The position numbers and the translations under genes were made by a program. Under the pieces are notes generated by a model that saw only the letters and a list, made by a program, of their open reading frames with translations, was not told the origin of the DNA and did not search any database. Below are positions 24,954 through 33,299 of a DNA stretch of 64,000 nt, one piece after another. Source of the stretch: Arthrobacter bambusae (GTDB lineage Bacteria; Actinomycetota; Actinomycetes; Actinomycetales; Micrococcaceae); the NCBI RefSeq assembly GCF_022606295.1, contig NZ_JAHHZS010000019.1, positions 34,521 through 98,520 on the forward strand, given 5' to 3'. Numbering within the stretch: position 1 is the first letter of the stretch; every line of letters starts with the position of its first letter.

Positions 24954-26482
24954 GCCACGGTGCTTTCAACGGGAAGCGAGGTGGCCGGCTCGAGGTCCCG
25001 GTCCAGGGACTCGACAAGGGCGTCGGATGCCTCATTGTGCCAGGGGCGCAACCAGCCGAAGACGCAATAGACGATAGCAGAGGCTACAACGGGGGCGGCC
25101 ACGTTGATGGTCTGCGCACTTGCCGTGCCCAGGCTCGCGATGGGAGCAGCCAGGGCATACTTCGCGAGCGCGAAAACGATCAGACCGGTGGCCCACGAGA
25201 ACAAGGCCGCCGAGGGGCCGCAACGACGGAACGGCCGCAACATCCCCAGCAACATGGGAACGGCGATTGGACCAACCAAGGCACCGAACCAGAGGATGAT
25301 CAGGCCCAAAACACCCCCGAATGAATCCGCGCTCAGGGCAATGACCATCGACAATCCGATGAACAGGAACGTGGAAATCCGGCCTCCCAGCAGTTCCGCA
25401 CGCGACGTCAGGGGCTGCCGTGAACCGCGCAGCGCGGGGATGATGTCGCGGATGACGACGGCGGAAATCGCGTTGGCGTCCGAAGAGGTCATGGCCATGG
25501 TATGGGAGAACATTCCGGCAACAACCAGGCCTACCAGGCCGGCAGGCAGCAGTTGCTGGGTGAGGAGCGCATAGGCCTGATCGGGGTGCGCCAGGTTGGG
25601 CAGGATCAGAGGCGCGGCCCACATGGGGAAGAAGAGCACCAATGGCCACACTAGATAGAGTGCGCCGGAAAGCAGGACTGATTTGCGGGCCGCTGAGCCG
25701 GAAGGGGCGGCAATGAAGCGCTGGGCCAGATTCCAGGTACCTCCGTTGTAGGAAATAGTGCTGATCAGGCAGTAAGCAAGGAAGAATCCGATGGTGTAGT
25801 CGCCGGCGAATGGCTGCGAATGGGAGGCCGGCAGACGGGACCAGATCCCGGCGATCGAGGAAACGCCCCCGAGCTTGGCCATGGCGAAGATGAGCATCGC
25901 GACGCCCGCTACGGACTGGATGATGAATTGGCCCACATCCGTCAAGGCGTCAGCCCACAAGCCACCAACGGTCGAGTAGATGAGCGTGACCCCGCCGACA
26001 ATCAGGATGCCAACGGCAATCGGAACCCCGGCGAACACGTTCAGGAGGATTGCGCTGGCCGCCCACTTGGCCGCAACATCGAACACTTTCAGGGCGGCAC
26101 CGGACCAGGCCAGTACTTGCTGCGCGGGCAGGTTGTAGCGCGTGGCCAGGTATTCGAGCGGGGAGATGATGCCCAGGCGCTGCCTTAGGCGCGGCCAGCG
26201 CGGGGCGAAAAAGACGGAGCCGATGATGCAGGCGATGGTGATGGTGAGCGCCCACCAGACATACAGTGCGAAGCCGGTGGTGTAGGCGATGGCGGCGTAG
26301 GCAACGAAGACGGCTGCCGAATAGCCGGACATGTGGTGGGAAATCCCTGCCAGCCACCACGGCATCTTCCCACCAGCTGTGAAGAAGTCCGCGGCGTTTT
26401 TCACTCGGCTCTTGGCCCACCAGCCGATCCCTATCATGACGACGAAGTAGGCCCCTAAAACGAGCCAGTCGGCGAAATACAT
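24950..26482 (-). CDS. Sodium:solute symporter (SSS family)
   Basis: A 510-aa transporter with about 13-14 membrane helices of the SSS/SGLT family. Diagnostic features are MYFADWLVLGAYFVVMIGIGWWAK at the N-terminus, DFFTAGGKMPWWLAGISHHMSGYSA cut here as AGGKMPWWLAGISHHMSGYS in the Na+-site region, and GGLWADALTDVGQFI. ATG 26482 follows a strong AAGGAGGAT. It is the first gene of the seven-gene operon, and a LacI-type palindrome lies about 60 bp upstream. The likely substrate is an amino sugar or a derivative (some SSS members carry sialic acid), inferred from context only. Confidence 0.9.
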   Translation of the reverse strand: MYFADWLVLGAYFVVMIGIGWWAKSRVKNAADFFTAGGKMPWWLAGISHHMSGYSAAVFVAYAAIAYTTGFALYVWWALTITIACIIGSVFFAPRWPRLRQRLGIISPLEYLATRYNLPAQQVLAWSGAALKVFDVAAKWAASAILLNVFAGVPIAVGILIVGGVTLIYSTVGGLWADALTDVGQFIIQSVAGVAMLIFAMAKLGGVSSIAGIWSRLPASHSQPFAGDYTIGFFLAYCLISTISYNGGTWNLAQRFIAAPSGSAARKSVLLSGALYLVWPLVLFFPMWAAPLILPNLAHPDQAYALLTQQLLPAGLVGLVVAGMFSHTMAMTSSDANAISAVVIRDIIPALRGSRQPLTSRAELLGGRISTFLFIGLSMVIALSADSFGGVLGLIILWFGALVGPIAVPMLLGMLRPFRRCGPSAALFSWATGLIVFALAKYALAAPIASLGTASAQTINVAAPVVASAIVYCVFGWLRPWHNEASDALVESLDRDLEPATSLPVESTVA

Positions 26483-26543
26483 ACATCCTCCTTGATGCAA
26501 CGAAAGCTTGGAAACGGGATCTGCAGTGGCGTCCACTTTTCTC

Positions 26544-26557
26544 TGCAAACGTTTGCA
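26544..26557. promoter_or_regulatory. LacI-family operator upstream of the amino-sugar operon
   Basis: A perfect 14-bp palindrome TGCAAACGTTTGCA with a central CG, the classical LacI/GalR/CcpA-type symmetry. It lies 62-75 bp upstream of the symporter start and is the only such site in the intergenic region. Confidence 0.75.
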
Positions 26558-26606
26558 AAACAAGGGTCTTTTTGAAAGTTTTCCTGCGGGTGCTTCAGCT
26601 CAGGAT

Positions 26607-28649
26607 TCAGCCCGCCAGCGGGTACACCGTGGTTCCGCCGATGGACTGTGCCTGGAAGTTCGCCGCCACCCATTGCGCGATCTGGGCAGGCGCTTCGGAT
26701 CCGCTGCTGCCCTGCATGGTGCCGCCGGCGATGAAGTAGTGGATCTTGCCCTGTGCCACGAGCTGCTGGAACTGCTGGAGCGTGGGGGACGGGTCCGTGC
26801 CGTTGAAGCCGCCCACCGCCATGACGGGCAGTTCGGTGGCCAGCTGGTAGCCGGCGGCATTGTTGGAGCCAACCACGGCGGCCGCCCACGTGTAGTTCGA
26901 GGCGCCGGACTTCAGCGTGGCAACCATTTCCGACGACGGCGTGGTGGCGCCGAGCAGGCCGCCCATGCCGCCGCCCTGCCGGTTCCCTCCGAAGCCGCCG
27001 CCCTGGATGCCAGACGGCTGGAGGGCTTGCGGGGGAGTGTTCTGGGCTGCGTTGTTCTGGCCGGATTGCCCGAAACCGTTTTGCCCGAAGCCGCCCCGGC
27101 CTCCAAAGCCGCCGAAGCCACCGAACGTAGTCGCGGGCCCGGCGCTGGGGATGGCGCCGCTGTGCGTCACGGAGGCGGTGGAGATGGAGTACGCCAAAGG
27201 CCCGGCGAGGGAGGCCGCGAGGGCGAGCGCCGCCGTCGTGCGCTGAAGGATGCGGGAGGTGAAGCGTCCCGAAAGGACCAGCCCGGCTGCGGCTGCGAGG
27301 GCGCCGAACAGCACTGCCCAGCGCAGCAACGGACCATAGGCCGTGGTGCTGCCCAGGAGCTCGAAGGCCGTGAATCCCGCGGCGGCCACTGCGACTGCGA
27401 GCATGACCGAGGCGACAAGTTGCGCACGGTGCTGCCACAAAAGCGCGCCGCCCAGGCCTGCGAGCCCGGCGATTCCAGGGGCCAGCGCTACCGCGTAGTA
27501 GGGGTGGATGATGCCCGCCATGAAGCTGAATACCAGCCCGGTGACCAGCACCCACGAACCCCACACGATCACTGAGGCGCGCACGGCATCCGTGCGCGGG
27601 GCACGGCGGCCCAGCCACAGCAGGCCGGCCCCGAGGACCAGCACCGAGGGCAGCAACCACGCGATCTGGCCGCCGAACTCGCTGTTGAACATCCGGAACA
27701 GCCCGGGAACGCCCCAGCCGTTGCCGCCCCCGACGCTGCCTGTCTCCTGGCCGCTCAGCCTGCCGAAGCCGTTGTATCCGAGGGTCAGTTCCAGGATGGA
27801 GTTGTTCTGGGACCCGCCGATGAACGGCCGCATGTTCGCCGGAACGAGTTCGACGACTGCGAGCCACCAGCCGGCCGAGACCACCATGGCCGCTCCCGCG
27901 CCAAGGAGCCGAAGCAGGCGGCGGCCCACTCCACCCGGCGCGGCAACCACGTACGCCACGGCAAACCCGGGAACCACCAACAGGACCTGGAGCTGCTTTG
28001 TCAGGAAACCGAAGCCCAGGAGCACCCCGGCCAGCAGGAGCCAACGCAGTTTGTTGTCCTGGATGGACCGCAGCGTGGCGTAGCCGGCGGCCGTCATGAG
28101 CAGCACCAGCAGGGCGTCCGGGTTGTTGAACCGGAACATGAGGGTGGCAACCGGGGTGATGGCCATGACGACGGCGGCCAGCAGCCCGGCCCGGTGGGCG
28201 ATCCGTGGATCGCCGGTGGCGGGGGCCGCAGCCCGCCGGACTGCGAGATACAGCAGCCATGCCGTGGCAACGCCCATGAGCGCCTCGGGAACCAGGATGC
28301 TCCAGGAGCTCAGTCCGAAGATCCGCACCGAGAGGTCCATGATCCACAGTGACGCCGGCGGCTTGTCCACGGTGATGGAGTTCGCGGCGTCGGACGATCC
28401 GAAGAACCACGCGGTCCAGTTCTGCGAACCGGCTTGGGCCGCTGCGGAGTAGAACGGATTGGCCCAGCCGGAAGCGCCGAGGTTCCAGAGATACAGGACC
28501 GCCGTTGCGAGGAGCACGATGCCGAGCTCCACTCGGTGCCGCAGGGCGTGGGGAACGGGCGGTTCCAGCGGTGTCGGCTCTACGGAACTCGACGGCGGAA
28601 CCAGCTGGCCCGGCGTGGAACCTGTATCTGTGGAATAGGACGTGGTCAT
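26607..28649 (-). CDS. GT39/YkcB-type membrane glycosyltransferase (paralog 2)
   Basis: A 680-aa polytopic protein of the ArnT/PMT-like GT39 family. The catalytic first loop contains ANPFYSAAAQAGSQNWTAWF and SITVDKPPASLW, with the DKPP motif near residue 94. About 12-13 helices follow, ending near residue 495. An external Gly/Phe/Gln-rich linker (about residues 510-575) then leads into the YkcA/B-like C-terminal domain (ELPVMAVGGFNGTDPSP, GKIHYFIAGGTM). The neighbouring gene is a clear paralog. Lipid-linked mannosyl or related sugar transfer is likely; acceptor unknown. Confidence 0.87.
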   Translation of the reverse strand: MTTSYSTDTGSTPGQLVPPSSSVEPTPLEPPVPHALRHRVELGIVLLATAVLYLWNLGASGWANPFYSAAAQAGSQNWTAWFFGSSDAANSITVDKPPASLWIMDLSVRIFGLSSWSILVPEALMGVATAWLLYLAVRRAAAPATGDPRIAHRAGLLAAVVMAITPVATLMFRFNNPDALLVLLMTAAGYATLRSIQDNKLRWLLLAGVLLGFGFLTKQLQVLLVVPGFAVAYVVAAPGGVGRRLLRLLGAGAAMVVSAGWWLAVVELVPANMRPFIGGSQNNSILELTLGYNGFGRLSGQETGSVGGGNGWGVPGLFRMFNSEFGGQIAWLLPSVLVLGAGLLWLGRRAPRTDAVRASVIVWGSWVLVTGLVFSFMAGIIHPYYAVALAPGIAGLAGLGGALLWQHRAQLVASVMLAVAVAAAGFTAFELLGSTTAYGPLLRWAVLFGALAAAAGLVLSGRFTSRILQRTTAALALAASLAGPLAYSISTASVTHSGAIPSAGPATTFGGFGGFGGRGGFGQNGFGQSGQNNAAQNTPPQALQPSGIQGGGFGGNRQGGGMGGLLGATTPSSEMVATLKSGASNYTWAAAVVGSNNAAGYQLATELPVMAVGGFNGTDPSPTLQQFQQLVAQGKIHYFIAGGTMQGSSGSEAPAQIAQWVAANFQAQSIGGTTVYPLAG

Positions 28650-28655
28650 CGGAAT

Positions 28656-30692
28656 CTACTTTGTCAGCTTGTAGACGGTGGAGTTGCCCACCGTCTGGGC
28701 TTGGAAGTTGGCCTGTACCCAGGAGGCTACCTCGGAATTGCCGCTTTGGCCTCCGAATCCGCCGCCGCCACCCATGCCGCCACCCTCGATGTAGTAGCCG
28801 ATCTGTCCCTTGGCCACCATGTCCTGGAACTGTGCCAGCGTGGGGTAGGGATCGCCGCCGTTCCAGCCACCGAGTGCGATCACGTTGGTGTTCGTGGCGA
28901 GCTCAAGGCTTGCGGCCTGTGTGGCGCCGGAGACGCTCGCCGACCACTTCGTGGTGGTGGACGACAGCAGCGCGGTCAGTCCGGCGTCGGCCGTTCCCTC
29001 GGACCCGGGGCCTCCTGCCTGACCTGCGCCACCGGCTGCGCCGAACCCTCCAGCGCGGTTTCCGAAGCCGCCCGTGGCGGAGCCGGCGGGACCCGACGTC
29101 GGGATGGACCCGGAATGCGCGGTAGCCGCCGTCGCGAGCGTCCACGCTGCGGTTCCGAGGCCGCCGGCCAGAAGGGAAACGACGACGACGGCCGCGGCCG
29201 CTGCGCTCCGGAACCGGCCCGCGGGCCGCAGTGAGTCGAGGCGGAGCAGGATTGCCGCGGCCGCCACCACGCCCAGGACCACGATCACGATGCGCAGCCA
29301 CGGAAGCCAGGATGCGTCGCGGCCGAGGAGAACCGCGGACCACGCTGAACTGCCGAGGACTACCACCGCCAGGACGATCCTGGCCGGCCAATACCCGCGG
29401 CCGCGCCACAGCTCAACGCTGCCAATGCCCACCAGGGCGGCGATTGCCGGTGCGAGGGCTACCGCGTAGTAGGGGTGGACGATGCCGCTCATGAAGCTGA
29501 ACACGCCCGCCGTGACCAGAAGCCAGCCGCCCCACAGGATGAGGGCGGCACGGGTACGGGAGGCCCGCGCTTCCCGGCGGGTGAACCACAGGCCGGCTGC
29601 CAGAAGAATCAGCGCAGCAGGCAGAAGCCAGGAGACCTCCGCACCGAAGCTCGTGCCGAACATGCGGGTGATCCCGGCCGCCCCGCCGAAGCCGGTGTTG
29701 CCGCCGCCGCCGAATGCGCCGAGGCCGCCCCCGGCGGGGCCGCCGCCTCCACCGGGCGTGCCCTCGCCCGAGCCGGTGATGCGGGACAGCCCGTTGTAAC
29801 CAAAAGTCAGCTCAAGGAAGCTGTTGGTTTGCGAACCTGCCATGTACGGCCGTGCCGAAACCGGAGTCAGTTGGAAGAGGGCGATATAACTGCCAGCCAC
29901 TACGGCGATACCGCCCACTGCGCCGAGCAGGTGCAGCAAGCGCCGCCGCAACGGGATAGGGGCGGCCCAGAGATATGCGAGTCCGAGGCCCGGAACAATC
30001 AGGAATCCCTGCAGCATCTTTCCCAGGAAAGCGAGTCCCACGACGGCGCCGGCTGCGGCGAGCCACTTCCAGCCCGCGCGTTCGATGGCACGGGTCGTGA
30101 AGTACGCGGCCAGGACCAGGCAGAGGGTCAGCATGGCGTCGGGATTGTTGAAGCGGAACATGAGCGCCGCCACCGGCGTCAGGGCCAAGGCGCCGCCCGC
30201 CAACAAGCCCGCGCCCGGTCCGGTAACCCGCTTGACGGTCAAATAGAGGAAGCCGACGGCGGCAACGCCCATCAGTGCCTCGGGAACCAGCATGCTCAAG
30301 GGCGAGAAGCCGAAGATCCGGCCCGCCAAAGCGGGGATCCACAAAGAGGCCGGGGGCTTGTCCACCGTGATGGCGTTGCCGGCGTCGAGGGAACCGAAGA
30401 GGAACGCCGTCCAGTCCTTGGTGCCGGCCTGGATGGCCGCGGCGTAGAAGGAGTTTCCGTAGCCGGTGGCCGCGAGGTTCCAGAGATACAGGAACGCGGT
30501 GGCGACGAGGAGCCCGGCGGCGGACGGCCGCACCCAGCGGGGCTGCCGTCCAAAGGCGTATCGGGTCCAACGGGGCGCGGCATCGGGGATCGACGGGCCG
30601 GCCGGGTGAGGCGGTGCGTCGGCAGTCCCGGCGGCGGCAGGAACCACTGAACCGGCGGGTCCCGTGCTTGCGGGAGTAATCGTGGAGGTCAT
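28656..30692 (-). CDS. GT39/YkcB-type membrane glycosyltransferase (paralog 1)
   Basis: A 678-aa paralog of the downstream gene with the same order: an N-terminal Pro/Ala-rich cytoplasmic stretch, the catalytic loop NSFYAAAIQAGTKDWTAFLF and AITVDKPPASLW, about 12 helices, a Gly-rich external linker, and the YkcA/B C-terminal domain (NVIALGGWNGGDPYPTL, GQIGYYIEGGG). It also carries a Gly-rich insert in the periplasmic loop after SRITGSGEG. ATG 30692 overlaps the GT2 stop (ATGA); 6 bp separate it from the second paralog, so all three form one unit. Confidence 0.88.
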   Translation of the reverse strand: MTSTITPASTGPAGSVVPAAAGTADAPPHPAGPSIPDAAPRWTRYAFGRQPRWVRPSAAGLLVATAFLYLWNLAATGYGNSFYAAAIQAGTKDWTAFLFGSLDAGNAITVDKPPASLWIPALAGRIFGFSPLSMLVPEALMGVAAVGFLYLTVKRVTGPGAGLLAGGALALTPVAALMFRFNNPDAMLTLCLVLAAYFTTRAIERAGWKWLAAAGAVVGLAFLGKMLQGFLIVPGLGLAYLWAAPIPLRRRLLHLLGAVGGIAVVAGSYIALFQLTPVSARPYMAGSQTNSFLELTFGYNGLSRITGSGEGTPGGGGGPAGGGLGAFGGGGNTGFGGAAGITRMFGTSFGAEVSWLLPAALILLAAGLWFTRREARASRTRAALILWGGWLLVTAGVFSFMSGIVHPYYAVALAPAIAALVGIGSVELWRGRGYWPARIVLAVVVLGSSAWSAVLLGRDASWLPWLRIVIVVLGVVAAAAILLRLDSLRPAGRFRSAAAAAVVVVSLLAGGLGTAAWTLATAATAHSGSIPTSGPAGSATGGFGNRAGGFGAAGGAGQAGGPGSEGTADAGLTALLSSTTTKWSASVSGATQAASLELATNTNVIALGGWNGGDPYPTLAQFQDMVAKGQIGYYIEGGGMGGGGGFGGQSGNSEVASWVQANFQAQTVGNSTVYKLTK

Positions 30693-32077
30693 GATGCTGC
30701 CGTTTCTGTGCGCGTTGTGGCTTGTGTGGTGGGTGCAGGCGCCTGCGCGGCTGGCTGCCGGAAGACCCAAAGTCGGAACAAGAGGAAGCGGACTGCAGTG
30801 GCTGCGAGGTTCGCCGCGACCACGGTGAGGAGCTCGCCCCAGCGGTCGGGCGACGTCGTACCGTGCACCACAGCGAGTGCCCCGGAAGTGAGGGCGAGGC
30901 CGATGCCGAAAACGATCAAACCCTCGAAGTGGTGCCGGACCGGATTGCCGCCCTGGATGCCGAAGGTGAAGCGCCGGTTGGCGCCGGTGTTGGCGATGGC
31001 CGTGGCGAGCAGCGCCAGGAAGTTGGCCAGCTGCGGGTCCATGAAGCCGCGGCAGAACAGGAAGATGAGCACGTAGGCCAGGGTGGAGGCAGCGCCGATC
31101 GCGGCGAACCGGACCAGTTGCCCGAAAAGGCTGCTGCGCGGGCTCTGCTCGGCAATGCGCGACGACGCCGGAAGCGGCCCGCGTGCCAGCGCTGCGCGCA
31201 GTTCCGGAACGGGGATGCGGCCCGAGACGAGATCCCGGGTCAGCCGGACCATGCCGCGAATGTCTGCCAGGGCAGTGCGCACCACGTCGACGCTGGAATT
31301 GGGATCGTCGATCCAGTCAACGGGAACCTCGTGCACGCGGAGCCCGCAGCGTTCGGCGACCACCAGGAGTTCAGTGTCGAAGAACCACGAGTTGTCCATG
31401 GTGTGGGGGAGGAGCTGCTGGGCGACATCTGCCCGGATCGCCTTGAAGCCGCACTGCGCATCGCTGAAACGGGCGCCCATGAACGAGTGCAGCATCAGGT
31501 TGTAGCTGCGCGAAATGAACTCGCGCTTGGGGCCGCGGACAACCCTTGAGTTCCGCGTCAGGCGCGTGCCGATGGCGAGGTCCGAGTGGCCGGAGATCAG
31601 CGGTGCCAGAAGGGGCGCCAGAGCGGCGAGGTCCGTGGACAGATCCACGTCCATGTAAGCGAGAACCGGGGACGGCGATGCAAGCCACACCTTGCGAAGG
31701 GCGTTGCCGCGTCCCTTCTCCTCAAGATGGACAACAGCGAGTTCGGGCAGCTCCCTCGCCACGCGTTCAGCGATTTTCAAGGTGCCGTCCGTGCTCGCGT
31801 TGTCCGCCACGGTGATGCGGAAGCCGTGCGGGAACGTCTCGCGCAAGTGGCCGTGAAGCCGGCGCAGGCACTCCTCAAGGTCGCGTTCCTCGTTGAAGAC
31901 CGGGATCGTGACATCGAGCACGGGGATGGCGGTGTGGGTGTCCACGGGGGCGCGTCGCACCGTGCTGCGCTGGAGGGGAGCGTTGGGCTGGAGGGGAGCG
32001 TTGGGCTGGAGGGGAAGGCCCGGCGGCACCACCGCGGGGTCCTTCAGGGTACCGGAGGTGGATTCGATGAGCGTCAT
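30689..32077 (-). CDS. GT2 glycosyltransferase fused to a GtrA-like membrane domain
   Basis: A 462-aa bifunctional protein. The N-terminal GT2 domain (residues about 52-290) contains VTIPVFNEERDLEECL and the AYMDVDLSTDL metal-binding motif. The C-terminal GtrA domain (about 325-445) has four helices and starts with LVRFAAIGAASTLAYV. Such proteins transfer sugars to polyprenyl phosphate and flip or support the product; polyprenyl-P-sugar would feed the two GT39 proteins. The YkcC-YkcB arrangement in Bacillus is comparable. An 18-bp direct repeat near the start encodes a duplicated LQPNAP. Confidence 0.9.
   Translation of the reverse strand: MTLIESTSGTLKDPAVVPPGLPLQPNAPLQPNAPLQRSTVRRAPVDTHTAIPVLDVTIPVFNEERDLEECLRRLHGHLRETFPHGFRITVADNASTDGTLKIAERVARELPELAVVHLEEKGRGNALRKVWLASPSPVLAYMDVDLSTDLAALAPLLAPLISGHSDLAIGTRLTRNSRVVRGPKREFISRSYNLMLHSFMGARFSDAQCGFKAIRADVAQQLLPHTMDNSWFFDTELLVVAERCGLRVHEVPVDWIDDPNSSVDVVRTALADIRGMVRLTRDLVSGRIPVPELRAALARGPLPASSRIAEQSPRSSLFGQLVRFAAIGAASTLAYVLIFLFCRGFMDPQLANFLALLATAIANTGANRRFTFGIQGGNPVRHHFEGLIVFGIGLALTSGALAVVHGTTSPDRWGELLTVVAANLAATAVRFLLFRLWVFRQPAAQAPAPTTQATTRTETAAS
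31970..32015. repeat. 18-bp in-frame tandem repeat in the GT2-GtrA gene
   Basis: About 2.6 copies of CTGGAGGGGAGCGTTGGG at 31970-31987 and 31988-32005, plus a partial copy to 32015. On the minus strand it encodes LQPNAP twice in the cytoplasmic N-terminus. A multiple of 3, so copy changes would not shift the frame. Confidence 0.85.
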
Positions 32078-32238
32078 GTATCCAGAGTGCGGCTGCCGAT
32101 TATGAGGGCTTTAGGCGGAACCTGTGATATGGCTGTGGATCTCCGACCGGCATGGCGACTCGCATGTGTGGCCACTAGGCGCAGAGGTCCGCCCCCGGAA
32201 GGGACGGACCCCTGCGTTCTTTGTGCGTGGCTCCTGGC

Positions 32239-32961
32239 TTAGTACCAGTTGTTCGCGAGGTGGAAGGACCACGCCGCGGACGGCGATCCGTAGCGTTCCT
32301 TGATGTAGTTCAGGCCCCAGCGGATCTGCGTCTGGTAGTTGGTCTGCCAATCGGCGCCCTCGGATGCCATTTTCGCGCCCGGCAGCGACTGCCCGATTCC
32401 GTAAGCGCCGCTGGAGGCGTTGGTGGCAGTCGTGCGCCAATCCGATTCCTTGTTCCACAAGGTGATCAGTGCGGACATCTCGCCCTGACCCCAACCGTAG
32501 GAGGGCAGGAGGCTAGCGGCATAGGCCTGGGCCCCGGCGGGATCGTCGAGGGCAACAGGTGCGGCCGGGGCTGCAGGCGCGGCCGGAGCGGCGGGAGCGG
32601 CAGCCTGGGGCGCGACGGCGGCCGGAGCCGGGGCGGCTGCCCGGCTCGGAACCGGCGTGGCGCTCGGCTTGGCGCTCGCGCTCGCCGACGGCGTGGCGGT
32701 GGCCAATGGAGTGGCTGAGTGACTAACCGCGCGGGAATCCGACGAACGGCTCATGTCCTGGGCATTGATGGCTTGTCCGGCGGCCTGGCTTGCAGCACCG
32801 GCACCGAGGAACACGGCGACGACGCCGGCAACAACTGCCATGCGCTGGCCGGTGCCGAGGTTTGAAGCGACTCGCCTCAACGTAGAACGTGACTTGTTTC
32901 TCCGGGCCGGTTCGCCGCGGTGGCGCGCAACAGAGCGCGACTGATTCCTGGAATCAGACAT
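32239..32961 (-). CDS. Exported lytic-transglycosylase-like (Rpf/aggregation-promoting type) wall protein
   Basis: A 240-aa protein. The N-terminus is basic (residues 1-40), followed by one hydrophobic segment (MAVVAGVVAVFLGAGAASQA), then a Ser/Ala/Pro linker (about 65-150) of wall-spanning type. The C-terminal lytic-transglycosylase-like domain shows ALITLWNKESDW (catalytic Glu), NASSGAYGIGQSLPG and WGLNYIKERYGSPSAAW. It probably cleaves peptidoglycan at the cell surface, related to resuscitation-promoting factors. The c-di-AMP riboswitch in its leader indicates control by osmotic/cell-wall signalling. Confidence 0.88.
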   Translation of the reverse strand: MSDSRNQSRSVARHRGEPARRNKSRSTLRRVASNLGTGQRMAVVAGVVAVFLGAGAASQAAGQAINAQDMSRSSDSRAVSHSATPLATATPSASASAKPSATPVPSRAAAPAPAAVAPQAAAPAAPAAPAAPAAPVALDDPAGAQAYAASLLPSYGWGQGEMSALITLWNKESDWRTTATNASSGAYGIGQSLPGAKMASEGADWQTNYQTQIRWGLNYIKERYGSPSAAWSFHLANNWY

Positions 32962-32974
32962 GGTGATTGCCTCT

Positions 32975-33170
32975 CGACGCCTGCGGAGTTAGCTGTCGGA
33001 TTCGGATGAGGTCATCCGGCCGTGGCCACTGGGAATCGTGGCGGTGCGGCTTCACCCCTAGGGCTGGCTCAACATGAGCGCTTGCCCGGAGACCTGGGTC
33101 CCCCGTCTCTGCCTGGACTGTTGGCACCGGGGAGGGGCAGAGCTCGGCGCCTACCCGGCGGCGGCCGGAA
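32975..33170 (-). promoter_or_regulatory. c-di-AMP riboswitch (ydaO/yuaA type) in the transglycosylase leader
   Basis: On the minus strand the leader contains the ydaO-class blocks in order: GCCGAGCTCTGCC, then GGGGGACCCA, then TAGGGGTGAAGCCGC, then CATCCGAATCCGACAGCTAA followed by CTCCGCAGGCGTCG. It ends about 14 nt before ATG 32961. In actinobacteria this riboswitch class commonly precedes rpf/NlpC-type wall hydrolase genes and turns them off when c-di-AMP binds. The 5' boundary is approximate. This explains most of the 338-bp gap between the kinase and transglycosylase genes. Confidence 0.85.
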
Positions 33171-33237
33171 TGATCCGGCGCACCTATTCGACGGTACAGG
33201 AGGATCCGGCTTAAGTCACATTTGGGTAACGGAGATC

Positions 33238-33282
33238 ACGACGCCGGTGCGTCGACTTGCGCTCGCCGCGCACCGGCGTCGT
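33238..33282 (-). terminator. Stem-loop after the sensor kinase gene
   Basis: 14-bp arms (ACGACGCCGGTGCG / CGCACCGGCGTCGT) with a 17-nt loop, 17 bp beyond the kinase stop and upstream of the riboswitch leader. There is no T-run on the minus side, so it may be an L-shaped actinobacterial terminator or only a stabilising hairpin. Confidence 0.6.
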
Positions 33283-33299
33283 CATTTTGTGGACGGCCT

